The position numbers and the translations under genes were made by a program. A DNA stretch of 62,408 bases from an uncultured Negativibacillus sp. (GTDB lineage Bacteria > Bacillota > Clostridia > Oscillospirales > Ruminococcaceae): positions 1 through 62,408 of the forward strand of contig NZ_CALXIN010000004.1 of NCBI RefSeq assembly GCF_944388365.1. The letters are read 5' to 3'. The first letter of the stretch is position 1, and every line of letters starts with the position of its first letter. The notes under the pieces were generated by a model. The model was not told the origin of the DNA. It saw only the letters and a program-made list of their open reading frames with translations, and did not search any database. This document shows, one piece after another, positions 1 through 7,763 of the stretch.

Positions 1-78
1 ATCACTTTCAGCGAGATACAGGAAGCCTCTAAAAGGGATGCTTCTGGTTCGGATTTGGAATGCTCACCGGCACCATAG
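1..78 (+). CDS. 3' end of an upstream gene (partial, uncertain)
   Basis: Frame 1 is open from the window edge to a TAG at 76-78, and that stop falls exactly at the foot of a strong terminator hairpin, the usual arrangement for a gene end. The 25 residues are polar and not recognisable. Another frame closes earlier, at a TAA near 30-32, so the choice rests only on the stop-to-terminator spacing. Confidence 0.3.
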   Translation: MTFSEIQEASKRDASGSDLECSPAP

Positions 79-120
79 AAGAAAAAGCCCTCCTGTTTAT
101 CAGGAGGGCTTTTTCTTCTA
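76..120 (+). terminator. Intrinsic terminator, perfect 20-bp stem
   Basis: Arms at 76-95 and 101-120 are perfectly complementary with a 5-nt loop. The GC core (CCCTCCTG) is flanked by A-rich and T-rich tracts, so the hairpin can stop transcription in both directions. Confidence 0.85.
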
Positions 121-434
121 TCATGAATACTCCAGGAGGAAGTATAGCGGTTTTGTCAAAGATAACGAAGCCAATTTGAACCAGAACCAACAAAAGTTTC
201 GGAGCGCAGGAGGCTTTATTCCTGTATATACAATCCGCTTAGAGCGAGAACGGTTTCTCTTACACCTATTTATTCTACAAAAAGATATCTTCAACGATAT
301 TTTTCTACATTTTTTATATATTTTCGCTATTTTTTTACAAAATTTGCGAATATTTGATGATATACTACAACCAGGCTTTTCATCAAGGCCCAGCCCACCT
401 TACGATATCAATGAACTGCAAAGGAGATGGTTCT
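121..434. other. AT-rich intergenic region upstream of the 435 gene
   Basis: This stretch has no convincing gene; its open frames lack ribosome sites. It becomes very T/A-rich at 290-370 and holds a possible -10 (TATACT, 361-366) without a well-spaced -35. A Shine-Dalgarno (AAGGAG, 420-425) precedes the ATG at 435. Confidence 0.5.
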
Positions 435-1668
435 ATGAAAACAAACTGGATTGAAGATGTAAAAAACAACCCGCTGTTTGCCTATCAAGAGTATATGCCA
501 AGTTCTCTGGATATTGCGGCTGATACGAAAATGCGTCCGGGATTTGCGGCTGTTCTCTATCAGGCTACCCGTGAGGACATCGCCAAGTTCCATCAGATCT
601 TATCGGTAAACGCAGGAATTGATTCTGTGGAGGATATGGAGTGTGTACCGACCTACGCCATTTATCAGGACACTCGTGGACATATTCACCAGCTGTATTC
701 TTATCTGGAAAAATCTGTCGATCAGCAAGACGGAGAAGGTTTGCCAGATCACGTTGCAACCTGGCTGGATCAGGGCAGAACACACACCGCTGAAGTCCTT
801 CACCGACGACAGCAGCTCTCTGGAGATTTTGGTTCAGGCGCAGTGCAAGACCATCCAGTTCTCTCATACCCTGTCCAGGTCGGATTATTATGACAGCAGC
901 AAATGCCCATCCAATCCTACTGCTACCTACACGATGTCCTATAAGGTTTACGCCGTCCACAACCTCGACGATGAAACTGATTATTACCTGGTGGAACAAG
1001 AGGGAATGTACCCCTTCAAAAATGTGTGCGCCTCTACCTATAAAAAGAGCGTGGGCGGTGCTTTGAGCAAAATCCAGGAATATTATGGCGGACATATTGT
1101 CGAAACATGTCGTCCGAAGAATATAATGAATGCTCAACACTGCCATATAGAGCGGACTTCGCCATCCACCACCACCACTTCTACTACAGTTAGTGTGGGA
1201 CTTGATATCAACTTGGCTGGTTCTTACAGTTATTCTTCTGCTGATGGTCACACCGCTTCGGTTTCCGGCGGATTGAATATCAAAAACGACAGAAGCTACC
1301 AGATTTCAGATATTACGATAAGCAATCAGTCTGAGGGCAGCACACCTAAGGCGGAGTGGAATTATGACTTCAAACGTACCATCTCTCACTTCAATTTCTT
1401 TAGCTATGGTCAGGTGGAGATAGATGACTGTGCTCTGTCTGCCCGCAGTACTTTCGTTAGTGAGAGTGAATGGCTATTTCATGTGTCTAAGGATGGTATC
1501 TCAGGAGATGAGCTTCAGTTGGAGGCTTCCATCAGCGTGGATTTGGTTTCCAGCCGTGCTCGTTTGGACTATCCCTGCCACACTGGCTGTGTCCACAAAA
1601 CCAATAACGCCCAGAAGAGCGTGGTTTTGTCGGTGAAACGGCCTCCGGTTATCTCTCAACAAAAATAA
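435..1668 (+). pseudogene. Frameshifted gene, possible leukocidin-like beta-pore-forming protein
   Basis: The ATG at 435 follows a good Shine-Dalgarno and opens about 115 residues. The reading then continues sensibly only in the +1 frame, from about 780 to the stop at 1668; the junction is near the ACACACACC run at 787-798. Restored, the product is about 410 residues. The second part has a Thr/Ser-rich stretch, then alternating small and polar residues typical of an amphipathic beta hairpin, then a segment like PKAEWNYDF. That layout recalls leukocidin/haemolysin-type beta-barrel toxins, but I recognise no definitive motif and the family call is tentative. No signal peptide is evident. The shift is either a real inactivating indel or a sequencing error; there is no slippery heptamer suggesting programmed frameshifting. 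The gene is monocistronic with its own terminator and unrelated to the downstream bil operon. Confidence 0.55.
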
Positions 1669-1717
1669 AAGCAGAACATCGGTGAAAGATTATTTTTAGG
1701 ATTTTCACCGCTTTCAC

Positions 1718-1764
1718 ATAAAAGGAAAAGCACCTCGTCTTTGACAGGGTGCTTTTCCTTTTAT
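1718..1764 (+). terminator. Terminator after the frameshifted toxin-like gene
   Basis: Arms 1718-1734 and 1748-1764 (17 bp, perfect) carry A and T tracts on the outside. It insulates the upstream gene from the bil operon promoter that follows. Confidence 0.85.
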
Positions 1765-1803
1765 CCTGTTTTTGCCTGCTTCTATATTTAAATGAGCAGA
1801 GCA

Positions 1804-1846
1804 CTTGACTTTATCAAGTAAGAGTGTTATACTTGACCAAGTCAAG
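1804..1846 (+). promoter_or_regulatory. Sigma-A promoter overlapped by two MarR-type palindromes
   Basis: The -35 TTGACT (1805-1810) and -10 TATACT (1828-1833) are 17 bp apart. Palindrome 1 is CTTGACTTTATCAAG (1804-1818), covering the -35. Palindrome 2 is CTTGACCAAGTCAAG (1832-1846), covering the end of the -10 and the start site. Their centres are 28 bp apart. Two dyads with the same CTTGA/TCAAG half-sites over a promoter that drives a MarR gene imply autorepression; this is inference from position. Confidence 0.75.
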
Positions 1847-1865
1847 AAAAGGAGTTGATTGTTGT

Positions 1866-2288
1866 ATGTTCCAAACTCTGGCCTACTATGCTACCGTATT
1901 TCACCGAAGCTTTACTGCCTACACCACTCAGCAGCTGCAACAGCTGGGGCTTAATTTCGGCTCTCTGTTTCTGATTATTTATGTTGGAAAACATCCCGAC
2001 TGTACGCAGGCGCAGCTGACCCAGGCGCTGGGTCTGGACTGGGGATATTCTCAGCGCAGCGTCACCAAGCTGGTGGAAGAAAATTTTCTGATACGGGAAA
2101 AATCAGGAAGAGCTTATCATTTGAATTTAAGTTCTAAGGGGCAGGAAGCCTTCCAAATCAGTCATCAGGTCTTTTTTGACTGGGATCGTCAGATGCTGGA
2201 AGGACTGACGGAGGAAGAACAGACGCAGTTGTTTGCCATCTTGGAAAAAGTTACCAGGAAAGAAGCGAATTTGCCATGTATGAGATGA
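1866..2288 (+). CDS. bilQ: MarR-family transcriptional regulator, BilQ-like
   Basis: A 140-residue MarR-type winged-helix regulator. Residues of the form TQAQLTQALGLD..YSQRSVTKLVEENFLIR make the recognition helix-turn-helix, followed by a short wing and a C-terminal dimerisation helix. The ATG at 1866 is chosen over one at 1824 because AAAAGGAG (1847-1854) lies just upstream and the longer form would translate through the operator. It is the first gene of the operon, overlaps the start of the reductase gene, and has two dyads over its promoter. In the published bil operon a MarR regulator (BilQ) accompanies the bilirubin reductase; the name is given by that synteny. The inducing ligand is unknown, with bilirubin or a related tetrapyrrole the obvious candidate. 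Confidence 0.8.
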   Translation: MFQTLAYYATVFHRSFTAYTTQQLQQLGLNFGSLFLIIYVGKHPDCTQAQLTQALGLDWGYSQRSVTKLVEENFLIREKSGRAYHLNLSSKGQEAFQISHQVFFDWDRQMLEGLTEEEQTQLFAILEKVTRKEANLPCMR

Positions 2289-3388
2289 TTAACAGCCCCA
2301 TCAATTATGGGGGGCTTCCTTTAAAAAACCGTATTATCTTTGCACCTACGACGTTGGGATTGCCGCAGGACGAACTGATGAAGCGGATGAAAAAGATCGC
2401 TGCCGGTGGTTGTGCGATGATCATTGTCGGTGATGTTCCGGTGCTGCCTCACGGCTTTGGACCTTCGCTGTATACCAAAAAAGGATTTCAATTTTACAAG
2501 GAGCTGGCCGATACAGTTCATCAGGAGGGATGCAAGCTGTGTGCGCAGCTGCATCAGTCTGATTCTAACCTGAAAGCGATGCTGAAATATATCCCTGGCG
2601 TCCTGACCAAACGCATCTCTATGGAGCAGCTGCGACCGCTGTTGAATCAACAGGTGGGACCCTATATCACAGAGCTGCCGGTAAAAAAGGTGAAGGAGAT
2701 CACCGATGCCTTTGGAAAGGCAGCAGAACTAGCACTGCAGGCAGGCTTTGATATGGTGCAGGTCCATGGAGACCGAATGTGCGGCAGCTTCAGCTCGACA
2801 CTGTTCAATCAGCGCACCGACTGCTATGGAGGAAGTCAGGAAAATCGGGCACGGTTTGCGGTGGAAGCGGTGTCGGCTATCCGCCGCCGTCTGCCGGATG
2901 TACCGATTGATTATAAGCTGGCCGTGCGACAGGAAGATCCCCACTATGGCAATGCCGGCGTGTTGGAATCGGAGCTGCCTGTCTTTGTACCGCTGCTGGA
3001 AAAAGCAGGTGTCACCAGCTTTCATGTGACGCTGGCAAACCATGGTGAATTAAGCGATACCATCCCTCCAAAGAATCACCCGGAGTTTGGAGCGGAAGGA
3101 TGCTTTTTAAAGTTTTGTGACCAGGTGCGTGCGCTCACCAGCCTGCCCGTCTGCGGCGTAGGCGGACTTACAAACCCCGATTTTGTGGAGGAGCAGCTGA
3201 AGTCTGGGAGGATCGACTGTGCAGCAATGAGCCGTCAGCTCATTGCTGACCCAGAATGGCCAAATAAAGTCTGCTCGGGACACAGCGGAGAGATTCACCG
3301 CTGCGTTCGCTGCAACAAGGAGTGTCTGGGAGGCATGATGGCACATCGAGGCGTTCATTGTATTTATGAAAGGGAGGAAACAAAATGA
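2276..3388 (+). CDS. bilR: Bilirubin reductase BilR (old yellow enzyme family)
   Basis: A 370-residue flavin TIM-barrel oxidoreductase of the NADH:flavin oxidoreductase/2,4-dienoyl-CoA reductase type. The N-terminus (SPINYGGLPLKNRI..AP) is the family signature for FMN binding. Residues 164-167 read HGDR; in the known BilR the adjacent Asp166 and Arg167 are, as I recall, the diagnostic catalytic pair, and here they fall at exactly those numbers if ATG 2276 is the start. The C-terminus has C343-x2-C346-x3-C350-x11-C362, the 4Fe-4S motif of this class, but there is no C-terminal FAD/NAD(P) domain, so electrons must come from a partner, plausibly the flavodoxin-like gene that follows with an ATGA overlap. 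Expected reaction: reduction of bilirubin to urobilinogen in the gut. Substrate assignment rests on motif plus synteny. Confidence 0.85.
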   Translation: MYEMINSPINYGGLPLKNRIIFAPTTLGLPQDELMKRMKKIAAGGCAMIIVGDVPVLPHGFGPSLYTKKGFQFYKELADTVHQEGCKLCAQLHQSDSNLKAMLKYIPGVLTKRISMEQLRPLLNQQVGPYITELPVKKVKEITDAFGKAAELALQAGFDMVQVHGDRMCGSFSSTLFNQRTDCYGGSQENRARFAVEAVSAIRRRLPDVPIDYKLAVRQEDPHYGNAGVLESELPVFVPLLEKAGVTSFHVTLANHGELSDTIPPKNHPEFGAEGCFLKFCDQVRALTSLPVCGVGGLTNPDFVEEQLKSGRIDCAAMSRQLIADPEWPNKVCSGHSGEIHRCVRCNKECLGGMMAHRGVHCIYEREETK

Positions 3389-3867
3389 GTTATGCAATCG
3401 TTTACAGCAGCCGTACAGGAAATACCGCTCAGTTGGCACAGGCCATCAAAGAAGCGCTTCCGCAGGAAGACTGTCTCTATTTTGGACAACCGGATGCAAA
3501 AGCATTGGCTGCCCAGACGATTTATGTGGGTTTCTGGACGGACAAAGGAACCTGTGATGAACCGACAGCCGAATTTTTAAAAACCCTGACAAATCAAAAG
3601 GTATTTCTGTTTGGTACCGCAGGTTTTGGAGGATCATCCGCCTATTTTGAGCAGATTCTCGACCGTGTACAGCAGAATCTGGGTCAGGAGGTAGAGGTCG
3701 TCGGAAGATATATGTGCCAGGGCAAGATGCCGCAGGCTGTTCGCGACCGTTATGCGTCGATGGAAGATAGTCCGCGCCGCACCTCGATGCTGGAAAACTT
3801 CGATAAAGCATTGAGCCACCCTGATGAGCAGGATCTGAAACAGCTCAAAGAAAAGGTTAGACCATAA
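3385..3867 (+). CDS. bilS: Flavodoxin-like protein BilS
   Basis: A 160-residue flavodoxin-fold protein. The P-loop for FMN phosphate is visible as SSRTGNT (about residues 8-14), followed by Rossmann-like beta strands (IYVGFWTDKGTCDE; KVFLFGTAGFGG) that would cradle the isoalloxazine ring. The start overlaps the bilR stop (ATGA at 3385-3388), indicating translational coupling. In bil operons the small flavodoxin-like protein BilS accompanies BilR, probably as electron donor or FMN-supply partner. The C-terminal helix is highly charged. A terminator follows, closing the operon. Confidence 0.8.
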   Translation: MSYAIVYSSRTGNTAQLAQAIKEALPQEDCLYFGQPDAKALAAQTIYVGFWTDKGTCDEPTAEFLKTLTNQKVFLFGTAGFGGSSAYFEQILDRVQQNLGQEVEVVGRYMCQGKMPQAVRDRYASMEDSPRRTSMLENFDKALSHPDEQDLKQLKEKVRP

Positions 3868-3877
3868 CCGGAAAGAA

Positions 3878-3908
3878 AAAAAGCAGCCATTTTGGATGGC
3901 TGCTTTTT
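3878..3908 (+). terminator. Terminator of the bil operon
   Basis: Stem arms 3878-3890 and 3896-3908 (GCAGCCAT/ATGGCTGC core) with flanking A and T tracts. It also lies directly behind the convergent gene ending at 3915, so it can serve both strands. Confidence 0.8.
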
Positions 3909-3914
3909 GCTGTT

Positions 3915-5171
3915 TTATCCAGCAGGTGTGGGAGCGTCGGTAAATTCCTCTACAAAAGAGAAGTGAATGCCGTCGTCCGAGACAAAACGAGCTTTGAGCA
4001 GGTTGCCGTCTTTGGCGTAGTCGCCGTCCTCTCCTTGGCCGAGGACAAAGTAGATTTTTCCGTCCGCAAGGTAGACCTGCTCCAGGCTGTCATAGGGATT
4101 GAATCCCAGCGAAGCAATAAGCTCCTCATCCTGCGGCAGATCATACAGCTGGTAGCTGGCTCCGCCGTCGGTGGTCATGTAGTATTGTGCGCCCGAGCTG
4201 TAAAAGCCGGTGTTATCATCTGTCCAGGAGCAGCAACTTAGATTGGAAATAAAGCCGTTTGGAAGCTCTATCCGCTCCCAATGCTGAAGATCACTGCTGC
4301 GGAAGGTGCCGTAGTAATCGCTGCCGCCGGTGCGGTCGAGGGCAAAGGTGGCATAGCAAATGCTGTCGGTTTGGGAGAAAAAGGTGTTTGCACGAAATGC
4401 ACCCTCGGTGTAGATGGGACTTTGCTGCCAGCTTGCACCTGCATCGGTGCTGTACAAAAGCAGCGCACTGCCATCGGAATAACCGACAAAGGCGGTCAGT
4501 TCAGGGGTGACCAGATAACTTGTACTAGGAAGATATTCGTCGTACTGATCGTTGGGAGTTGAGCACACCAGTTGATAGCCGTCTGGAACCTCGGTGAGAT
4601 GCTCTCCGTAATCATAGGTGACATACAGCGTTTCGTCCTGTACAAGGTAGCTGCATTCCTCCTCCAGATTGGCGGCATAGTGTTCTGTTTGAGGAATCTG
4701 AGTTTCTTGCCAAAATTCCTTGCTTTGCAGCTGATACTGGACCGGACTCATTGAAGCGAGCAGCGTCCAGACACCATCTTTCTGCCGCCATTGCAGTACC
4801 CATTGTCCTTGATAGCAGTTTTCCTCATCGGTGGAGCTCAGTTCCAGATTGCTGACGACCTCCTTGTTCCAACCGGAGATGGCAGTGGTGTAGTGAATCT
4901 CGATCATCTCCGGTTCCAACACCTCCAAACTGGTGATGGAAGCTGTTTTGATGCGCTGCGACGGCGGCACCTTCCAGCCCTGGTGCTGCTGCGACCACTG
5001 TTGGAACCAGCGCTCGGTGACGCTCTCGAGCGATTCATATTCGGATTTTGCCTCCAGCTGTGCGCCCACAATCTCTGGCGGCTGATACTGCGACCAGATG
5101 AGCAGGAGAAGGCCGGTACAGACTGCCAGCAGAAGAAGGACGGCGAGGATGATTTTGGTGCGGATTTTCAC
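3915..5171 (-). CDS. Exported Asp-box (BNR) repeat protein of unknown function
   Basis: A 418-residue protein starting at GTG 5171, eight bases after a strong AAGGAGGGG. Longer upstream frames would run through the tRNA-Sec gene and are rejected. A lysine/arginine start followed by one hydrophobic segment (about residues 7-26) makes a membrane anchor or uncleaved signal; the remainder is outside the cell. An N-terminal domain of about 160 residues is followed by a beta-propeller-like part with Asp-box signatures: YSTDAGASW, FRSSDLQHW and TTDGGASY. Asp boxes occur in sialidases and many non-enzymatic propellers, and no sialidase catalytic arginines can be assigned here. It lies directly downstream of selA-selB-selC on the same strand but shows no mechanistic tie to selenium. 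Confidence 0.7.
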   Translation of the reverse strand: MKIRTKIILAVLLLLAVCTGLLLLIWSQYQPPEIVGAQLEAKSEYESLESVTERWFQQWSQQHQGWKVPPSQRIKTASITSLEVLEPEMIEIHYTTAISGWNKEVVSNLELSSTDEENCYQGQWVLQWRQKDGVWTLLASMSPVQYQLQSKEFWQETQIPQTEHYAANLEEECSYLVQDETLYVTYDYGEHLTEVPDGYQLVCSTPNDQYDEYLPSTSYLVTPELTAFVGYSDGSALLLYSTDAGASWQQSPIYTEGAFRANTFFSQTDSICYATFALDRTGGSDYYGTFRSSDLQHWERIELPNGFISNLSCCSWTDDNTGFYSSGAQYYMTTDGGASYQLYDLPQDEELIASLGFNPYDSLEQVYLADGKIYFVLGQGEDGDYAKDGNLLKARFVSDDGIHFSFVEEFTDAPTPAG

Positions 5172-5238
5172 AGAACCCCCTCCTTTCAGGGCGGATAAAC
5201 AATGACAAAAAAGGCGCACCCCGTATGGAGTGCGCCTT

Positions 5239-5335
5239 TGGCGGGAACGTGTGGGAATTGAACCCACCTATGCAGCTACTAACTACAATTACTGGTTTTG
5301 AAGACCAGAGGGCACACCAGCACCCATCCGCTCCC
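5239..5335 (-). tRNA. selC: tRNA-Sec (anticodon UCA), selC
   Basis: Reading the minus strand, GGGAGCG (from 5335) pairs with CGTTCCC before a discriminator G and an encoded CCA (5239-5241). The D stem is 6 bp (GGGTGC/GTGCCC with wobbles), the anticodon arm CTGGT-CTTCAAA-ACCAG holds UCA, a long variable arm includes TGTAG/CTGCA, and the T arm is GTGGG/CCCAC. Length 97 nt, the 6-bp D stem and the UCA anticodon are hallmarks of selenocysteine tRNA. It is charged with serine, then converted by SelA, whose gene lies upstream on the same strand. Confidence 0.95.
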
Positions 5336-5835
5336 AGATACCCAAATATTATAGCACAAACAAAAGGAGTTGACAAGCTGTTTTTTGGATTATAAAAGAG
5401 GATTAGTAGGTTGCACAAAATAAAGCGGGCAAGCCGCATGATTCTTGGGAAGATAGAAACCCCCGCACGAAAAATCCGCGCGAGGGTTGTTCTGAGAAAT
5501 TTACTCATTGTATCATAGAAGAACAGTCTCCATCTTCAAACGGCTCAAGCTTCAAGGTAATGCCGTCAAAAATCATCCACCGGATAATTTTTGAGGACAA
5601 TAACCTACAAGTCGGCAGTCTTCGAGAACTTTTTTTCTTGTAAAAAGTTCTCGAGCTTTCAAAAATACGCCTTACGATAAGGTTTTCGCTCACTGCGGTG
5701 AGCGACCAGAGTTTCACTCTGGACTGGACAATTTTTTGAAAAAAATTGAGTAAAACTTTTGTTCTTATCCTTTTGCTACCCGTCTTTGCGACGTAGCCGA
5801 ACTGCTTTGGTACTTTCTCAGAAAGTACTATCTAG
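5336..5835. repeat. Intergenic array of consecutive hairpins between selB and selC
   Basis: No credible gene. On the minus strand, right after the selB stop, come in order: GTACTTTC/GAAAGTAC (around 5815-5833), a CAATTTTTTTC/GAAAAAATTG type (5727-5747), CCAGAGT/ACTCTGG (5708-5724), TCGCTCACCGCAGTGAGCGA (5687-5706), CCTTA/TAAGG (5672-5684) and CGAGAACTTTTT/AAAAAGTTCTCG (5622-5656). Below about 5600 a coding-like remnant appears but has no ribosome site. The array may end selB transcription and protect or process the selA-selB and selC transcripts. Confidence 0.55.
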
Positions 5836-7722
5836 CTACTTCAACACGCGGGCGTCGCCGACCTTTTTGGTGATGTTGCGGCGGTCCCAATATTCCAGTA
5901 CAGCGACTGCAAACTTTCGGGAAGCACCCATCAGGTCGCGCATCTCGGCAAGAGTGATCTGTCCGTTTTTGGCGATGTGCTCCTTGGCCATCTCCAGCGC
6001 CTTGTTGTAGTAGTCGACGTGCAGCAGGATCTTGTCCTCCACACGAACCAGCTTGCCGGAGTTGACCAGTGCTTCCAGCACCGCCTTGAAGTTTTTGATC
6101 TTCGGGAAGCGGGCAGCGATCTGATCTGGAGATTCCGGCGAGAAACCGCCCTCATAGAAGGCTTTCTCGATCAGCTCCTGATTGTTGTCGGTCTGCGCCT
6201 CAAAGTCGTACAGGGCGACACAGCCATTGACAATCTTGAGTACTTTGCGGTTGACCAGCGAATCGGTAATCTTGTCAACCACTGCCATGTCCTCATATTT
6301 GATGAACTTGCCGCGGAACTCGTCGCGCTTCATACCGTCGCGCAGAGGATTTTCTGCATGGTAGGCGGTGAGCATTTTGACGGCGACATCCTTGAGGTGG
6401 TTGAGGTAGTCAACATGGATGACCACATTGTCGCTGATGCGGAAAGCGATTTTATCCTTGATGAGCTTCTGAATCTGCTGGTCGAACTGCTCCTTTGGAA
6501 TGGCAGTCTGTACCTGCAAGAAGTCCAGCGTTTCAAAGCGGGAGGAGTAATCCTTCAGAGCAGCGCTGATCTTTTCCTTGTCCGAACCATTTTCCTTGAT
6601 ATTCAAAGATTCCAGCACCTGTGGGTCGTTGCGCTTGTGCTTGAACGGATTGGAGTCGAGGACGACACCGCCGCCGATCGTTTCCAGCGGAGAATAGAAA
6701 CGCAGAACAAAGCGGTCGCCGGTCTTGACGGCGATTTCCTCCTCCAGACGCAGCTGAGCATAGCAGCTTTCACCGGCGCTGATGCTGTCGCGGTCAAGCA
6801 GGACGATTTTACACAGCACGTCCCTTGCACCGTGGTACAGATGCAGACGGGTGGCATTGAGAATTTCTCGCTCGCAGTCCTTGAGGACGGTCAGTTTGAT
6901 GTCGATCATCATGGTGGTGTGCATCGAGTTTGGAGCAGCGACGACGTCGCCCTTGTTGAGGTCGGTCTTTTTTAGACCTGCAAGGTTGACCGCCACACGC
7001 TGACCGGCGTAGGCTTCCTCCACATCGTGGGAGTGTACCTGCAGGTTACGGATGCGGCTTTCCAGACGGGAAGGATAGATGGTGACCGGATCGCCGACCT
7101 TCATCTTGCCTTCGATCAAGGTGCCGGTGATGACAGTGCCGAAGCCCTCGACCGAGAAGATACGGTCGATCGGAATACGGAACGGGATATCCAGATTTTT
7201 GATCTGGGTTTTCTGGTCGATGAGCTGGAAGATGGCCTGTCTTAATTCCTCGATGCCTTCGCCAGTGTAAGAAGAAACAGCGATCATCTGTGCATTTTCC
7301 AGGAAGGTGCCCTTGACCTCGTTGCGGATATCCTCGCAGACGACCTCCAGCCAGTCCTCGTCCACCATATCCTTTTTGGTGATGACGATGATGCCTTCGG
7401 GGATGTTCAGCAGCGACAGGATTCCCAGATGCTCACGGGTCTGCGGCATAAAGCCCTCGTCCGCAGCGATGACCAGCAGGGCAAGGTCGATGCCGCCGGC
7501 ACCTGCCAGCATGTTTTTGACAAATTTTTCGTGGCCAGGCACATCGATGATGCCGGCCTTTTCTCCGTCGGGCAGGTCGAGGTAAGCAAAGCCCAGCTCG
7601 ATGGTGATACCGCGTTTTTTCTCTTCTTTGATGCGGTCGGTTTCAATGCCGGTCAGCGCCTTGATCAGGGCGGTTTTTCCGTGGTCGACATGGCCGGCAG
7701 TTCCGATGATAATATTTTTCAT
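5836..7722 (-). CDS. selB: Selenocysteine-specific elongation factor SelB
   Basis: A 628-residue translation GTPase that carries Sec-tRNA to the ribosome at UGA codons followed by a SECIS hairpin. The P-loop GHVDHGKT is at residues 10-17, the switch I region includes [12 protein letters not shown], the G3 box is DVPGHEKF and the G4 box is TKKD. The EF-Tu-like domains follow, and the C-terminal third (about residues 390-628) is the winged-helix SECIS-binding part. Length matches the family. It follows selA by about 40 bases on the same strand and precedes the selC tRNA, forming a complete insertion cassette. It would act on selD, grdB and grdA within this window. Confidence 0.95.
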   Translation of the reverse strand: MKNIIIGTAGHVDHGKTALIKALTGIETDRIKEEKKRGITIELGFAYLDLPDGEKAGIIDVPGHEKFVKNMLAGAGGIDLALLVIAADEGFMPQTREHLGILSLLNIPEGIIVITKKDMVDEDWLEVVCEDIRNEVKGTFLENAQMIAVSSYTGEGIEELRQAIFQLIDQKTQIKNLDIPFRIPIDRIFSVEGFGTVITGTLIEGKMKVGDPVTIYPSRLESRIRNLQVHSHDVEEAYAGQRVAVNLAGLKKTDLNKGDVVAAPNSMHTTMMIDIKLTVLKDCEREILNATRLHLYHGARDVLCKIVLLDRDSISAGESCYAQLRLEEEIAVKTGDRFVLRFYSPLETIGGGVVLDSNPFKHKRNDPQVLESLNIKENGSDKEKISAALKDYSSRFETLDFLQVQTAIPKEQFDQQIQKLIKDKIAFRISDNVVIHVDYLNHLKDVAVKMLTAYHAENPLRDGMKRDEFRGKFIKYEDMAVVDKITDSLVNRKVLKIVNGCVALYDFEAQTDNNQELIEKAFYEGGFSPESPDQIAARFPKIKNFKAVLEALVNSGKLVRVEDKILLHVDYYNKALEMAKEHIAKNGQITLAEMRDLMGASRKFAVAVLEYWDRRNITKKVGDARVLK

Positions 7723-7763
7723 GTTCGATCCTTCTTTAAATCAATCAATAGGGTTGGACAGCG

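Noticed and set aside
780..800. Programmed frameshift in the toxin-like gene
   Set aside because: No slippery heptamer, downstream stem-loop or internal Shine-Dalgarno with correct spacing; an indel is simpler.
5505..5717. 70-codon minus-strand frame between selB and selC
   Set aside because: Mostly made of the hairpin array; no ribosome site; at best a coding remnant.
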